From assembly GCF_002631185.1 (NCBI RefSeq), contig NZ_PDNU01000002.1, positions 1-64,000 of the forward strand: a DNA stretch of 64,000 nt. Direction: 5' to 3'. The position numbers and the translations under genes were made by a program. Positions 7,806-16,095 of this stretch are shown in pieces. The DNA is from Teichococcus rhizosphaerae (GTDB lineage: Bacteria > Pseudomonadota > Alphaproteobacteria > Acetobacterales > Acetobacteraceae). The notes below the pieces were generated by a model. The model was given only the letters and a program-made list of their open reading frames with translations. It was not told where the DNA came from and made no database searches. Position 1 is the first letter of the stretch. Every line of letters starts with the position of its first letter.

Positions 7806-8957
7806 ATGACCGACCTCGCCCCCTACGCCGTGCGCGCCGAGACCTCGCGCGGCCGCCTCCACCCGGAGCCGGCCAATGGCGTGCGCTCGCCCTTCCAGCG
7901 GGACCGGGACCGGATCATCCACAGCGTGGCCTTCCGCCGGCTGCAATACAAGACGCAGGTCTTCATCTACCACGAGGGCGACGAGTTCCGCACCCGGCTG
8001 ACCCACAGCATCGAGGTGGCGCAGATCGCCCGCTCCATCGCCCGCCGGCTGCGTGTGGACGAGGACCTGGCCGAGGCGCTGGCGCTCGCCCACGACCTCG
8101 GCCACCCGCCCTTCGGCCATGCGGGGGAGGAGGCGCTGAACGGCGTGATGCGCCCCTATGGCGGCTTCGACCACAACGCCCAGAGCCTGAAGGCGGTGAC
8201 GGTGCTGGAGAAGCGCTACGCCGAGTTCGACGGGCTGAACCTGACCTGGGAAACGCTGGAGGGGCTGGCCAAGCACAACGGCCCGATCCGCCGGCCCAGC
8301 CACTTCATGGCGGAATACGACGCGCTGCACCCGCTGGCGCTCGAAACCCATGCCTCGGTGGAGGCGCAGGTGGCGGCGCTGGCCGACGACATCGCCTACA
8401 ACAACCACGACCTCGATGACGGGCTGCGCGCCGGGCTGTTCACGCTGGAGGAGGCGGCCGCCCTGCCGCTGATCGGCGGCATGGTGCGGGAGGTGCGGGA
8501 GCGCTACCCGGAGGCGCCGCGCGCCCGGCAGGCCAGTGAGGCGATCCGCCGCGTGATCAACCTGATGGTGCAGGACGTGGTGCAGGAATCGGAGCGCCGG
8601 CTGGAGGCCCTGTCGCCCGGCAGCGTGGACGCCGTGCGCGCCGCCGGCCGCCCCATGGTGGCCTTCAGCGCGCCGATGCGCGAGGCCAACCAGGAGGTGC
8701 GCGCCTTCCTGCGCGGGCGCATGTACCGCCACTGGCGCGTCAACCGCACCACCCAGAAGTCGCGGCGCGTGGTGCAGGTGCTGTTCAGCCTGCTGCATGG
8801 CGGCCCCGACATGCTGCCCCCCGAATGGCGCGACCGCGCCGGCGAGGCGGGCAGCGCCGCCTGCGCGGCCGCGGTGTGCGACTACATCGCCGGCATGACC
8901 GACCGCTTCGCGCTCGACGAGCACCGCCGCCTGACCGACCCCCACATCCCCGGCTGA
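7806..8957 (+). CDS. dgt: Deoxyguanosinetriphosphate triphosphohydrolase-like protein
   Basis: Encodes 383 aa of the HD-domain dNTP triphosphohydrolase family (type 2, Dgt-like), which removes triphosphate from dNTPs and helps control pool size. The HD metal site is seen in TRLTHSIEV (His) and AHDLGHPPFGH (HD), with further residues in DDIAYNNHDLDDG. Length fits the shorter Dgt-like branch rather than the ~500-aa E. coli Dgt. argS starts 15 nt after its stop, an erpA–dgt–argS order I recognise from other alphaproteobacteria. Start ATG is 3 nt from a CCCGCCCGTC context with no strong Shine-Dalgarno. Confidence 0.93.
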   Translation: MTDLAPYAVRAETSRGRLHPEPANGVRSPFQRDRDRIIHSVAFRRLQYKTQVFIYHEGDEFRTRLTHSIEVAQIARSIARRLRVDEDLAEALALAHDLGHPPFGHAGEEALNGVMRPYGGFDHNAQSLKAVTVLEKRYAEFDGLNLTWETLEGLAKHNGPIRRPSHFMAEYDALHPLALETHASVEAQVAALADDIAYNNHDLDDGLRAGLFTLEEAAALPLIGGMVREVRERYPEAPRARQASEAIRRVINLMVQDVVQESERRLEALSPGSVDAVRAAGRPMVAFSAPMREANQEVRAFLRGRMYRHWRVNRTTQKSRRVVQVLFSLLHGGPDMLPPEWRDRAGEAGSAACAAAVCDYIAGMTDRFALDEHRRLTDPHIPG

Positions 8958-8971
8958 ATAGACGGACCCGC

Positions 8972-10759
8972 ATGGAACAGAACAAAGCCGCGCCCCAGGA
9001 CATCTTCGCCGCGCTGCGCGCCGGGGTGCTGGATTGCCTGCGCCGCATCCTGCCGGAACTGCCGGAGGAGGCGACCGCCAAGGTCGCCGTCGAGCCGCCG
9101 CGCGACCCGGCGCATGGCGACATGTCCACCAACGCCGCCATGGTGGTGGCCAAGGCCGCGCGCGTGGCGCCGCCGAAGCTGGCGGCCGAGCTGGCGGCCG
9201 CGCTGGCCGCGCTGCCCATGGTGGCGGAGGCCGCGCCGGCCGGCCCCGGCTTCGTCAACATCCGCCTGCGCGAGGACTACCTGCTCGGCCAGGTGCCGGT
9301 GATGCTGCGGGCGGGCGAGGCCTATGGCGACGGCACGCTCGGCAACGGCATCCGGATCAACGTGGAATACGTCTCGGCCAACCCGACGGGGCCGATGCAT
9401 GTCGGCCATTGCCGGGGCGCGGTGGTGGGCGACGCGCTGGCCAACCTGCTGCACAAGGCGGGCTACGCCGTCACCAAGGAATACTACATCAACGACGCCG
9501 GCGCGCAGGTGCAGGCGCTCGCCTACGCCGCCTACTGGCGCTACCTCCAGGCCCTCGGCACCACCATGACCGAGGAGGACTACGCGCAGGCCGTGCCGGG
9601 CGGGCTGCAATATCGCGGCGAGTACCTGGTTCCGGTGGGCGAGGCGCTGAAGGGCGTGCACGGCGATTCGCTCGCCCCCGGCGCGCGCCCGGCCGATGCG
9701 GCGCTGTGGCTGAACACGGTGCGCGAGTTCGCGGTCGCCGAGATGATGGCGGCGATCCGCGAGGACCTGGCGGCGCTGGGCGTGGAGCACGACGTGTTCA
9801 TCAGCGAGGCGCAGCTGGTGCGCGACGGCGTGGCCGACCGCGCCATCGCCGCGCTGGCGGAGAAGGGCCTCGTCTATGAGGGCGTGCTGGAGCCGCCCAA
9901 GGGCAAGACGCCGGACGACTGGGAGCCGCGCCCGCAGACGCTGTTCGCCTCGACGCGCTTCGGCGACGACGTGGACCGGCCGCTGCGCAAGTCCGACGGC
10001 TCCAACACCTACTTCGCCAACGACATCGGCAACCACGCCGACAAGATCGCGCGCGGCATGCAGCAGCTCGTGCAGGTCTGGGGCGCCGACCATGGCGGCT
10101 ATGTGAAGCGCATGCAGGCGGCGACCAAGGCGCTTTCCGGCGGCGCCGTGCCGCTCGACGTGCTGCTCTGCCAGATCGTCAAGGTGATGAAGGGCGGCGA
10201 GCCCGTGCGCATGTCGAAGCGCGCGGGCACCTACATCACGCTGCGCGACCTGATCGACGAGGTGGGGCGCGACGCGGTGCGCTTCACCATGCTGACGCGC
10301 AAGAGCGACGCGCAGATGGATTTCGACCTCGACCGCGTGGTGGAGCAGTCGCGCGACAACCCGGTCTTCTACGTGCAGTATGCCCATGCGCGCTGCCGCT
10401 CGGTGCTGCGGCAGGCCGGCGAGCAGGGGCTGGCGGACGGGCTGGACGCCGTTCCGCTCGATGCGCTGCGCGACCCGGCGGAACTGGCGCTGATCCGCCG
10501 CCTGACCACTTGGCCGCGCACCGTGGAGGCTTCTGCTGCGGCGCGGGAGCCACACCGAATTGCCTTTTATCTCGGTGACTTGGCCAGCGACTTTCATATT
10601 TTGTGGAACCGCGGGCGGGATGATGCGACACTGCGCTTCATCCGGGCCGAGGAGCCGGAGGCCACGCGCGCCCGCTTGGCCCTGGTGGCCGCCACGGCCC
10701 TCATCATCCGCTCTGGCCTCCGGGTCATGGGCGTCGCACCGGTCGAGGAGATGCGATGA
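8972..10759 (+). CDS. argS: Arginyl-tRNA synthetase
   Basis: Encodes 595 aa, a class I synthetase. It has the N-terminal Add1 tRNA-recognition domain, HVGH (residues 143-146, within NPTGPMHVGHCRG), the modified KMSKS loop VRMSKRAGTYI, and the C-terminal DALR anticodon-binding domain (YAHARCRSVLRQ onward). The ATG at 8972 gives the usual N-terminus; the open frame to 8825 lies inside dgt. Near the 3' end (about 10550-10606) codon use turns AT-rich compared with the rest of the gene. The stop overlaps the start of the SPOR gene (ATGA), implying translational coupling. Confidence 0.97.
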   Translation: MEQNKAAPQDIFAALRAGVLDCLRRILPELPEEATAKVAVEPPRDPAHGDMSTNAAMVVAKAARVAPPKLAAELAAALAALPMVAEAAPAGPGFVNIRLREDYLLGQVPVMLRAGEAYGDGTLGNGIRINVEYVSANPTGPMHVGHCRGAVVGDALANLLHKAGYAVTKEYYINDAGAQVQALAYAAYWRYLQALGTTMTEEDYAQAVPGGLQYRGEYLVPVGEALKGVHGDSLAPGARPADAALWLNTVREFAVAEMMAAIREDLAALGVEHDVFISEAQLVRDGVADRAIAALAEKGLVYEGVLEPPKGKTPDDWEPRPQTLFASTRFGDDVDRPLRKSDGSNTYFANDIGNHADKIARGMQQLVQVWGADHGGYVKRMQAATKALSGGAVPLDVLLCQIVKVMKGGEPVRMSKRAGTYITLRDLIDEVGRDAVRFTMLTRKSDAQMDFDLDRVVEQSRDNPVFYVQYAHARCRSVLRQAGEQGLADGLDAVPLDALRDPAELALIRRLTTWPRTVEASAAAREPHRIAFYLGDLASDFHILWNRGRDDATLRFIRAEEPEATRARLALVAATALIIRSGLRVMGVAPVEEMR

Positions 10760-11640
10760 GGGAAGCGCCTATCCCTTCCTATCGGGTGCGGGAAGCCAGC
10801 GACGATGGCGGCTCCCGGCGCATGATGCTGATCGCCGGCGGCGTCGCCGGCACGCTGGCCCTGGGCGGGCTGGTGGGCTGGGCCGTCAGCAAGTACACCG
10901 ACGACACGATCCCGGTGGTGGAAGCGGATTCACGCCCGATCAAGGTGCGGCCCGACGACCGGGGCGGGCTGCGCGTCGCCAACCAGGACGAGATCATCTT
11001 CGAGCGGCGCAACGCCAACGGCACCTATGAGCCGTCCGGCCGTCTCGGCCCGGCGGCCGAGGCGCCAAACCTGGATGCGCTCCGCGCCGCCACCATGCCG
11101 CCGCCCTCCCAGGTGGCGCCTTCTGCGGCGGCCCCTTCCCAGGCGGCACCCGCCCAGATGGCAGCACCCCAGGCCGCACCCGCGCAGCCGGCGCCGGAGA
11201 CGGCCCCGCCCCGAGGCCAGGGCGGCGCGGCGGAGGGCAGCCCCGCCGCCGCGCCCCAGCCCGGCGCGGTGGCGCAGGCGCCGCTCCAGGCGCCGGCCCC
11301 CGCCCAGGCCGAGGCGCCACGGCCGGCGCCCGCTCCCGCTCCGGCTCCCGTTCAGGCCCCAGTTCAGGCCCCTGTTCAGGCAAGGGCCACGGGCGGGGTG
11401 GTGGTGCAGCTCGGCGCGCTCGATTCCGAATCCGGCGCCCGCTCCGAGTGGGATCGGCTGGCGCGCCGCGCGCCGGAGGTGTTGCAAGGCCGCGCCCCGC
11501 AGATCCTCCGCTTCGAGCGCGACGGCTACCCGACCATGTGGCGGCTGCGCACCGGCGGCTTCGACAGCCGCGCCAGCGCCAGCAGCTTCTGCGACACCAT
11601 CAAGAGCCGCGGCGGCGCCTGCGCCGTCATCGGGGGCTGA
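10756..11640 (+). CDS. SPOR-domain membrane protein
   Basis: Encodes 294 aa. A cytoplasmic N-terminus, one transmembrane segment (about residues 23-44), a ~150-residue periplasmic linker rich in Ala, Pro and Gln, and a C-terminal SPOR domain (about 215-290: VVVQLGALDSESGARSEWDRL to SSFCDTIKSRGGACAVI). SPOR domains bind glycan strands lacking stem peptides at the division septum, so a septal role is likely. In alphaproteobacteria such a gene commonly sits between argS and nagZ, as here. ATG 10756 overlaps the argS stop by 4 nt. Three 12-bp repeats (11350-11385) encode the APVQ repeats of the linker. Confidence 0.88.
   Translation: MREAPIPSYRVREASDDGGSRRMMLIAGGVAGTLALGGLVGWAVSKYTDDTIPVVEADSRPIKVRPDDRGGLRVANQDEIIFERRNANGTYEPSGRLGPAAEAPNLDALRAATMPPPSQVAPSAAAPSQAAPAQMAAPQAAPAQPAPETAPPRGQGGAAEGSPAAAPQPGAVAQAPLQAPAPAQAEAPRPAPAPAPAPVQAPVQAPVQARATGGVVVQLGALDSESGARSEWDRLARRAPEVLQGRAPQILRFERDGYPTMWRLRTGGFDSRASASSFCDTIKSRGGACAVIGG
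11350..11385 (+). repeat. 12-bp tandem repeat in SPOR-protein linker
   Basis: Units GTTCAGGCCCCA, GTTCAGGCCCCT and GTTCAGGCAAGG follow each other without gaps and encode VQAP-VQAP-VQAR. The period is four codons, so unit number can vary in frame. Confidence 0.75.
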
Positions 11641-11656
11641 GAAGGGCCGACGCACC

Positions 11657-12688
11657 ATGAGCACGCCGCGCGCCGCCATCATCGGCCTTTCCGGCCCTGA
11701 GCTGCTGGCCGGGGAGGCGGCGCTGCTGCGCCGGCTGCGGCCGCTCGGCGTCATCCTGTTCGCGCGGAACGTGCGGGACCCGGTGCAGCTCCGCGCGCTG
11801 ACCGCCGCCATCCGTGCCGAGCTGGGCGAGGCGGCGCCGGTGCTGGTGGACCAGGAGGGCGGGCGCGTGGCGCGGCTGCGGCCGCCGCACTGGCCGGACT
11901 TCCCGGCGCCCGCCCTGTTCGAGGAGAGGGACGCCGAGGCGGCGCGCGCCAACGCCACGCTGCTGGGGCTGGAGTGCAGCGCGGCGGGGTTCGACGTGGT
12001 CTGCGCCCCCGTGCTCGACCTGCGCCTGCCGGGACGGCACGCGGTGGTGGGGGACCGGGGCTTCTCGGCCCGGCCCGAGGAGGTGGCGCGGCTCGGCGCA
12101 GCCTGGGTGGCCGGGCTGCAGGCGGGGGGCGCCATCCCCGTCGTCAAGCACATGCCCGGGCATGGCCGCGCCATGGCCGACAGCCATCTGGAGCTGCCGC
12201 GCGTCGATGCGCCGCGCGCCGCGCTGGCCGAGGACTTCGCCCCCTTCGCCGCGCTCGCCGGCAATGGCGGGGGCAGGGACATCTGGGGGATGACCGCCCA
12301 TCTGCTGTATGAGGCGCTCGACCCGGAGCGGCCCGCCACCCTCTCGCCCCGGATCATCCGGGATGTCATCCGCGGCGAGATCGGCTTCGACGGCGTGCTG
12401 GTCTCGGACGACCTGGCCATGCACGCGCTCACCGGCACGCCGGGCGAGCGCGCCGCCGCCGCACTCGCCGCCGGCTGCGACATCGCGCTCCATTGCAGCG
12501 GGGTGCTGGCGGAAAGCCAGGACGTGCTGGAGGCCAGCGCGCCGCTCACCGACGCCGCGCTGGAGCGCCTCGCCGCCGCCCGCGCGGCGATGAAGGCCGC
12601 CGCCGCGGCCGCCCCCGCCACCGCGCAGTCCGACGTAATGGCGGCCCTGGCCGCGCGGCGCGACGCCCTGCTGCGGGACGCCGCGTGA
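11657..12688 (+). CDS. nagZ: Beta-N-acetylhexosaminidase (NagZ)
   Basis: Encodes 343 aa, glycoside hydrolase family 3. It removes GlcNAc from anhydro-muropeptides in cytosolic peptidoglycan recycling. Family motifs: LVDQEGGRVARLRPP (64-78), the K164-H165-x-PG-H-G loop (KHMPGHGRAMADSH, with the D175/H177 pair expected to act as the acid/base dyad), and the nucleophile in GVLVSDDLAM. No signal peptide, as expected for a cytoplasmic NagZ. The ATG is 16 nt after the SPOR gene stop. Its stop overlaps the GTG start of the M50 protease (GTGA). Confidence 0.94.
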   Translation: MSTPRAAIIGLSGPELLAGEAALLRRLRPLGVILFARNVRDPVQLRALTAAIRAELGEAAPVLVDQEGGRVARLRPPHWPDFPAPALFEERDAEAARANATLLGLECSAAGFDVVCAPVLDLRLPGRHAVVGDRGFSARPEEVARLGAAWVAGLQAGGAIPVVKHMPGHGRAMADSHLELPRVDAPRAALAEDFAPFAALAGNGGGRDIWGMTAHLLYEALDPERPATLSPRIIRDVIRGEIGFDGVLVSDDLAMHALTGTPGERAAAALAAGCDIALHCSGVLAESQDVLEASAPLTDAALERLAAARAAMKAAAAAAPATAQSDVMAALAARRDALLRDAA

Positions 12689-13386
12689 CCGGCTGGCTGC
12701 CCGAGCTCGCCGTCGCGATCCTCGCCACCGTCCTCGCCATCACGCTGCACGAGGCGGCGCATGGCTATGCCGCCCTGGCGCTGGGCGACGACACGGCGCA
12801 GCGGGAGGGGCGGCTCAGCCTCAACCCGCTGCGGCACGTGGACAGGGTGGGCACCATCATGCTGCCGGGTTTCCTGCTGGCGGTGCAGATGCTCACCATC
12901 GGCCGGGTGGAGGCGATGTTCGGCTGGGCCAAGCCGGTGCCGGTGAACGTCTGGAAGCTGCGGAACCCGCGCTACGGCATGGTGCTGGTGGCGGCGGCGG
13001 GACCGGCGATGAACGTGTTCCTCGCCTGGTGCGCCGCCATGCTCGGCCATCCGGTGGAGCAGATGGACGGCGTGCTGCCGCCCGAGGCGCTGGAGCTGAT
13101 GGTGCGCTTCATCGTGCTCTCCATCATGGCCAACCTGCTGCTCGCGCTGTTCAACCTGATGCCCATCCCGCCGCTCGATGGCGGGCGCATCCTGGTGGGG
13201 CTGCTGCCCGCCCCGCTGGCTGCGCCCCTGGCGCGGCTGGAGCCGGCGGGGCTGGTCATCGTCATGCTGCTGATCTTCGTGCTGCCGCGCCTGTCCGAGG
13301 GACTGGACCCGATCGGCTGGATCTCCGGCTTCGTCATGGGCTCCGGCTTCCGGACCATCCTCTGGCTGGCCGGTCACGGGGCATGA
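12685..13386 (+). CDS. Site-2 protease family (M50) membrane metalloprotease
   Basis: Encodes 233 aa with about five or six hydrophobic segments. The zinc site is HEAAH (residues 22-26) in the first membrane segment, with the second motif in NLMPIPPLDGGRIL. This short, PDZ-less form is the group III S2P type found in many proteobacteria; substrates are unknown. It starts with a GTG that overlaps the nagZ stop, and its stop overlaps the ATG of scpA, so nagZ–M50–scpA appear translationally coupled. Not RseP: no PDZ domains and too short. Confidence 0.9.
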   Translation: MTGWLPELAVAILATVLAITLHEAAHGYAALALGDDTAQREGRLSLNPLRHVDRVGTIMLPGFLLAVQMLTIGRVEAMFGWAKPVPVNVWKLRNPRYGMVLVAAAGPAMNVFLAWCAAMLGHPVEQMDGVLPPEALELMVRFIVLSIMANLLLALFNLMPIPPLDGGRILVGLLPAPLAAPLARLEPAGLVIVMLLIFVLPRLSEGLDPIGWISGFVMGSGFRTILWLAGHGA

Positions 13387-14294
13387 CCCGCGCGGCGGAG
13401 CCGCGGGAAGGAGCCTGTGGGGCGGAGCCGCGGGGCAGGACGCGTGCGGCGGAGCCGCGGGCGCCGGCCCCCGAGGCGCCGCCCGAGATCCTGCATGTCA
13501 GCCTCGAGGGCTATGAGGGGCCGCTCGACCTACTGCTGGAGCTGGCGCGGGCGCAGAAGGTGGACATCGCCCGCCTCTCCATCCTGGCGCTGGTGGACCA
13601 GTATCTCGCCGTCATCGAGGGGGCGCGGCGGGTGCGCCTCGAGATCGCGGCGGACTGGCTGGTGATGGCCGCCTGGCTCGCCTGGCTGAAGTCCCGCCTG
13701 CTGCTGCCCGAGGACCCGCAGGAGGAGGAGGACGCCGAGGCGCTGGCCGGCCAGCTCGCCGAGCGCCTGGCCGAGCTGGAGCGGATGCGCGCCGCCGCCC
13801 GCTGGATGGGCGCCCGCCCGCAGCTCGGCCAGGAGGTGCTGGCGCGCGGCGCGCCGGAGCGGCTGGTGCGGCAGGACCGCGGCGGGCTGAACGCCGACCT
13901 GCCGGCGCTGCTGCGCGGCTATGTGGAGGCGCTGCGCCGTGGCCATGCGCGCCGGCCCTATCGCCCCGTGCCGCGCCGGCTCTGGACGGTGCAGGAGGCG
14001 CTGGCGCAGCTTCAGCGGCTGGTCGGCGCGCTGCCCGATGCGGAGGGAAGCTGGGGCGAGCTGCGGCGCTTCCTGCCGCCCACGCTGCGCGGGCCAGTGG
14101 GCGACCCGGTGGAGCGCCGCGCCGCGCTGGCCGCCACCCTCATCGCCGGCTTGGAGATGGCGCGCGGCGGCGGTATCGAGCTGCGGCAGGAGACCGCCTT
14201 CGGCCCCATCCTGCTGCGCCGTGCCCCCGGCGGCGGCGCCGGGGCGCGGGCGGCCGCAATGCCGGAGGAGCACAGCCATGACGCCGCCGCCTGA
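13383..14294 (+). CDS. scpA: Segregation and condensation protein A
   Basis: Encodes 303 aa, the kleisin of the SMC–ScpAB condensin. The conserved N-terminal domain starts at EGYEGPLDLLLELARAQKVD (about 42-61) and continues through MAAWLAWLKSRLLLP; the C-terminal winged helix (FGPILLRR region) contacts the SMC head. Ahead of the domain are ~38 residues unusual for ScpA, built from three copies of a 9-residue unit (AAEPR core) encoded by an exact 27-bp-period repeat. The ATG overlaps the preceding stop (ATGA); no later ATG precedes the conserved domain, which supports translation of the repeat. scpB follows in the order normal for the family. Confidence 0.93.
   Translation: MTRAAEPREGACGAEPRGRTRAAEPRAPAPEAPPEILHVSLEGYEGPLDLLLELARAQKVDIARLSILALVDQYLAVIEGARRVRLEIAADWLVMAAWLAWLKSRLLLPEDPQEEEDAEALAGQLAERLAELERMRAAARWMGARPQLGQEVLARGAPERLVRQDRGGLNADLPALLRGYVEALRRGHARRPYRPVPRRLWTVQEALAQLQRLVGALPDAEGSWGELRRFLPPTLRGPVGDPVERRAALAATLIAGLEMARGGGIELRQETAFGPILLRRAPGGGAGARAAAMPEEHSHDAAA
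13391..13471 (+). repeat. 27-bp tandem repeat at the 5' end of scpA
   Basis: Three adjacent 27-bp units each contain the identical 14-bp core GGCGGAGCCGCGGG at 13394, 13421 and 13448, exactly 27 bp apart. They encode RAAEPREGA, CGAEPRGRT and RAAEPRAPA. The core is itself nearly palindromic (GCGGAGCCGC). The period of nine codons preserves the frame. Confidence 0.85.
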
Positions 14295-14904
14295 CGAGCC
14301 GGGCCCCTCGGAGGATCCCGCCGGCATCGCGCCCCTGGAGCACGCGCTGCGGCTGGCCGAGGCGCTGGTCTTCGCCGCCGACCGCCCCGTGCCGCCGGAG
14401 CGCCTCCAGGAAGTGCTGCCCCCCGGCCTGCGCGCCGAGGCGGTGCTGACGCTGCTGGCCGCGCGCTATGCCGGGCGCGGCGTGCAGCTCACCGAGGTGG
14501 CGGGCGGCTACGCCTTCCGCACCGCCGCCGACCTCGCGCCGCTGCTGACCCGCGTGGTGGAGGTGCCGCGCCGCCTGCCGCGCGTGGCGATGGAGGCGCT
14601 GGCCATCATCGCCTACCACCAGCCGGTGACGCGGCCCGAGATCGAGGAGATCCGCGGCGCCAGCCTGTCCCAGGCGACGCTGGAGACCCTGCTGGAGAAC
14701 GGTCTCATCGCGCCGCGCGGCCGCAAGGAGGTGCCGGGCCGGCCCAGCCTGTGGGTGACGACGCCGCGCTTCCTGGAGCAGTTCGGCCTGCGCGAGCTGA
14801 CCGACCTGCCGCGCCGCGAGGAGCTGCTGGCGGGCGAGGCGCAACCCGGCCTGATGCAGCCGGACCTGCCTTCGCCGGGCGCCGGGGGCGGGAAAGGGCG
14901 GTGA
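14278..14904 (+). CDS. scpB: Segregation and condensation protein B
   Basis: Encodes 208 aa, two winged-helix domains that dimerise and bind ScpA to stabilise the SMC complex. Conserved features: ALRLAEALVFAADRPV, GGYAFRTAADLAPLL, the strongly conserved MEALAIIAYHQPVTRPEIEEIRG, and GRPSLWVTTPRFLEQFGL. Start ATG 14278 has GGAGGAG about 10 nt upstream and lies inside the end of scpA (17-nt overlap). The last ~25 residues are Gly/Pro-rich. Its stop overlaps the GTG of the ABC ATPase gene. Confidence 0.95.
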   Translation: MTPPPDEPGPSEDPAGIAPLEHALRLAEALVFAADRPVPPERLQEVLPPGLRAEAVLTLLAARYAGRGVQLTEVAGGYAFRTAADLAPLLTRVVEVPRRLPRVAMEALAIIAYHQPVTRPEIEEIRGASLSQATLETLLENGLIAPRGRKEVPGRPSLWVTTPRFLEQFGLRELTDLPRREELLAGEAQPGLMQPDLPSPGAGGGKGR

Positions 14905-15947
14905 GCCTGGAGCTGGCGGGCATCCACCATGCCTTCGGCGCGCGGGAGGTGTTGCGCGGCATCGACCTGAGCGTCGGCGCGGGCGAGATCGTCTGCCTGC
15001 TCGGCCCCTCGGGGGATGGCAAGACCACCCTGCTGCGGCTGGTGGCGGGGCTGGAGGCGCTGCAGCGGGGGCGCATCGCCATCGGGAATCGGGTCGTGGC
15101 GGGCGAGGGGCGGGAGGAGCCGCCCGAGGCGCGGCACGCCGGCTTCGTCTTCCAGGACTACGCGCTGTTCCCGCACCTGACGGTGGCGCGCAATGTGGGC
15201 TTCGGCCTGGGCGGCCTGCCGCGCGCGGAGCGCGAGGCACGGGTGATGGAGGCGCTGGAGCGGGTCGGGCTCGGCGGCTTCGCCGGGGCGTGGCCGCACA
15301 TGCTCTCGGGCGGGCAGCAGCAGCGCGTGGCGCTGGCCCGCGCCCTCGCCCCGCGCCCCGCCGTGCTGCTGCTGGACGAGGCCTTCGCCAGCCTCGATGC
15401 GCGGCTGCGCGAGCAGGTGCGGGACGACACGCTGGAGGTGCTGCAATCCGCCGGCACCGCCACGCTGATCGTGACGCATGACGCGGAGGAGGCGATGTTC
15501 ATGGCCGACCGCATCGCCCTGCTGCGCGGCGGCCGGGTGGAGCAGCTCGGCACGCCGGAGGAGCTGTATCTGCGCCCCGCCAGCCGCTTCGCCGCCACCT
15601 TCCTGGGCGAGGTGAACACGCTGCCGGCCACCGTCTCGGGCGGGGTCGCGCGGGCGGCGCTGGGCAGCCTGCCCGCCGCCCTGCCGGATGGCCCGGCCGA
15701 GCTGCTGCTGCGCCCCGAGGGGGTGCGGCTGCTGCCGGAGGGGCAGGGGGTGCCGGCGGTGGTGGAGGATTCCCGGCTGCTCGGCGCCAGCAGCCTGGTG
15801 CGGCTGGCCGTGCCGGCTGCCGCGGGTGCCCCGCCGCTGCGCCTGCATGCCCGCCTGCCGCCCGGGCCGCGCCTGAGGCGCGGCGACCGGCTGGGAGTGG
15901 CGCTCGACCCGGAAAGGGCCTTCGTGTTTTCGGCCCCAAGCACCTAG
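14901..15947 (+). CDS. ABC transporter ATPase, Fe3+/spermidine/sulfate-type importer family
   Basis: Encodes 348 aa. Walker A GPSGDGKT (35-42), Q-loop FVFQDYALFPH, signature LSGGQQQRVALARAL, Walker B VLLLDEAFASLD and switch His in VTHDAEEA are all intact. About 100 residues follow with TOBE-like features, as in FbpC/PotA/CysA-type ATPases of periplasmic-binding-protein importers. The best guess is ferric iron uptake (FbpC-like), but specificity cannot be read from an ATPase. No permease or binding-protein gene is nearby. It is wedged between scpB (GTGA overlap) and tatB, exactly where tatA stands in related genomes. Confidence 0.9.
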   Translation: MSLELAGIHHAFGAREVLRGIDLSVGAGEIVCLLGPSGDGKTTLLRLVAGLEALQRGRIAIGNRVVAGEGREEPPEARHAGFVFQDYALFPHLTVARNVGFGLGGLPRAEREARVMEALERVGLGGFAGAWPHMLSGGQQQRVALARALAPRPAVLLLDEAFASLDARLREQVRDDTLEVLQSAGTATLIVTHDAEEAMFMADRIALLRGGRVEQLGTPEELYLRPASRFAATFLGEVNTLPATVSGGVARAALGSLPAALPDGPAELLLRPEGVRLLPEGQGVPAVVEDSRLLGASSLVRLAVPAAAGAPPLRLHARLPPGPRLRRGDRLGVALDPERAFVFSAPST

Positions 15948-16095
15948 ATAAGGCGCGGACAGAGAAGGCGCGGAAAGAGGTGGGGCGGGAAGGCGGCAGC
16001 GATATGCACGGGCCAAGATTGGCGCTGCCCTCCGTTCCTGCTAACGGAAACGACCCCCCTGAAGGGGAGCCCCGCCTGGGGGAGATGGGAAGCAC

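Noticed and set aside
5454-8945. A minus-strand open frame of more than 1,100 codons
   Set aside because: It runs antisense through ilvD, dgt and intergenic DNA; its Arg/Pro/Ala-rich product has no domain. Very high GC removes stop codons from such frames.
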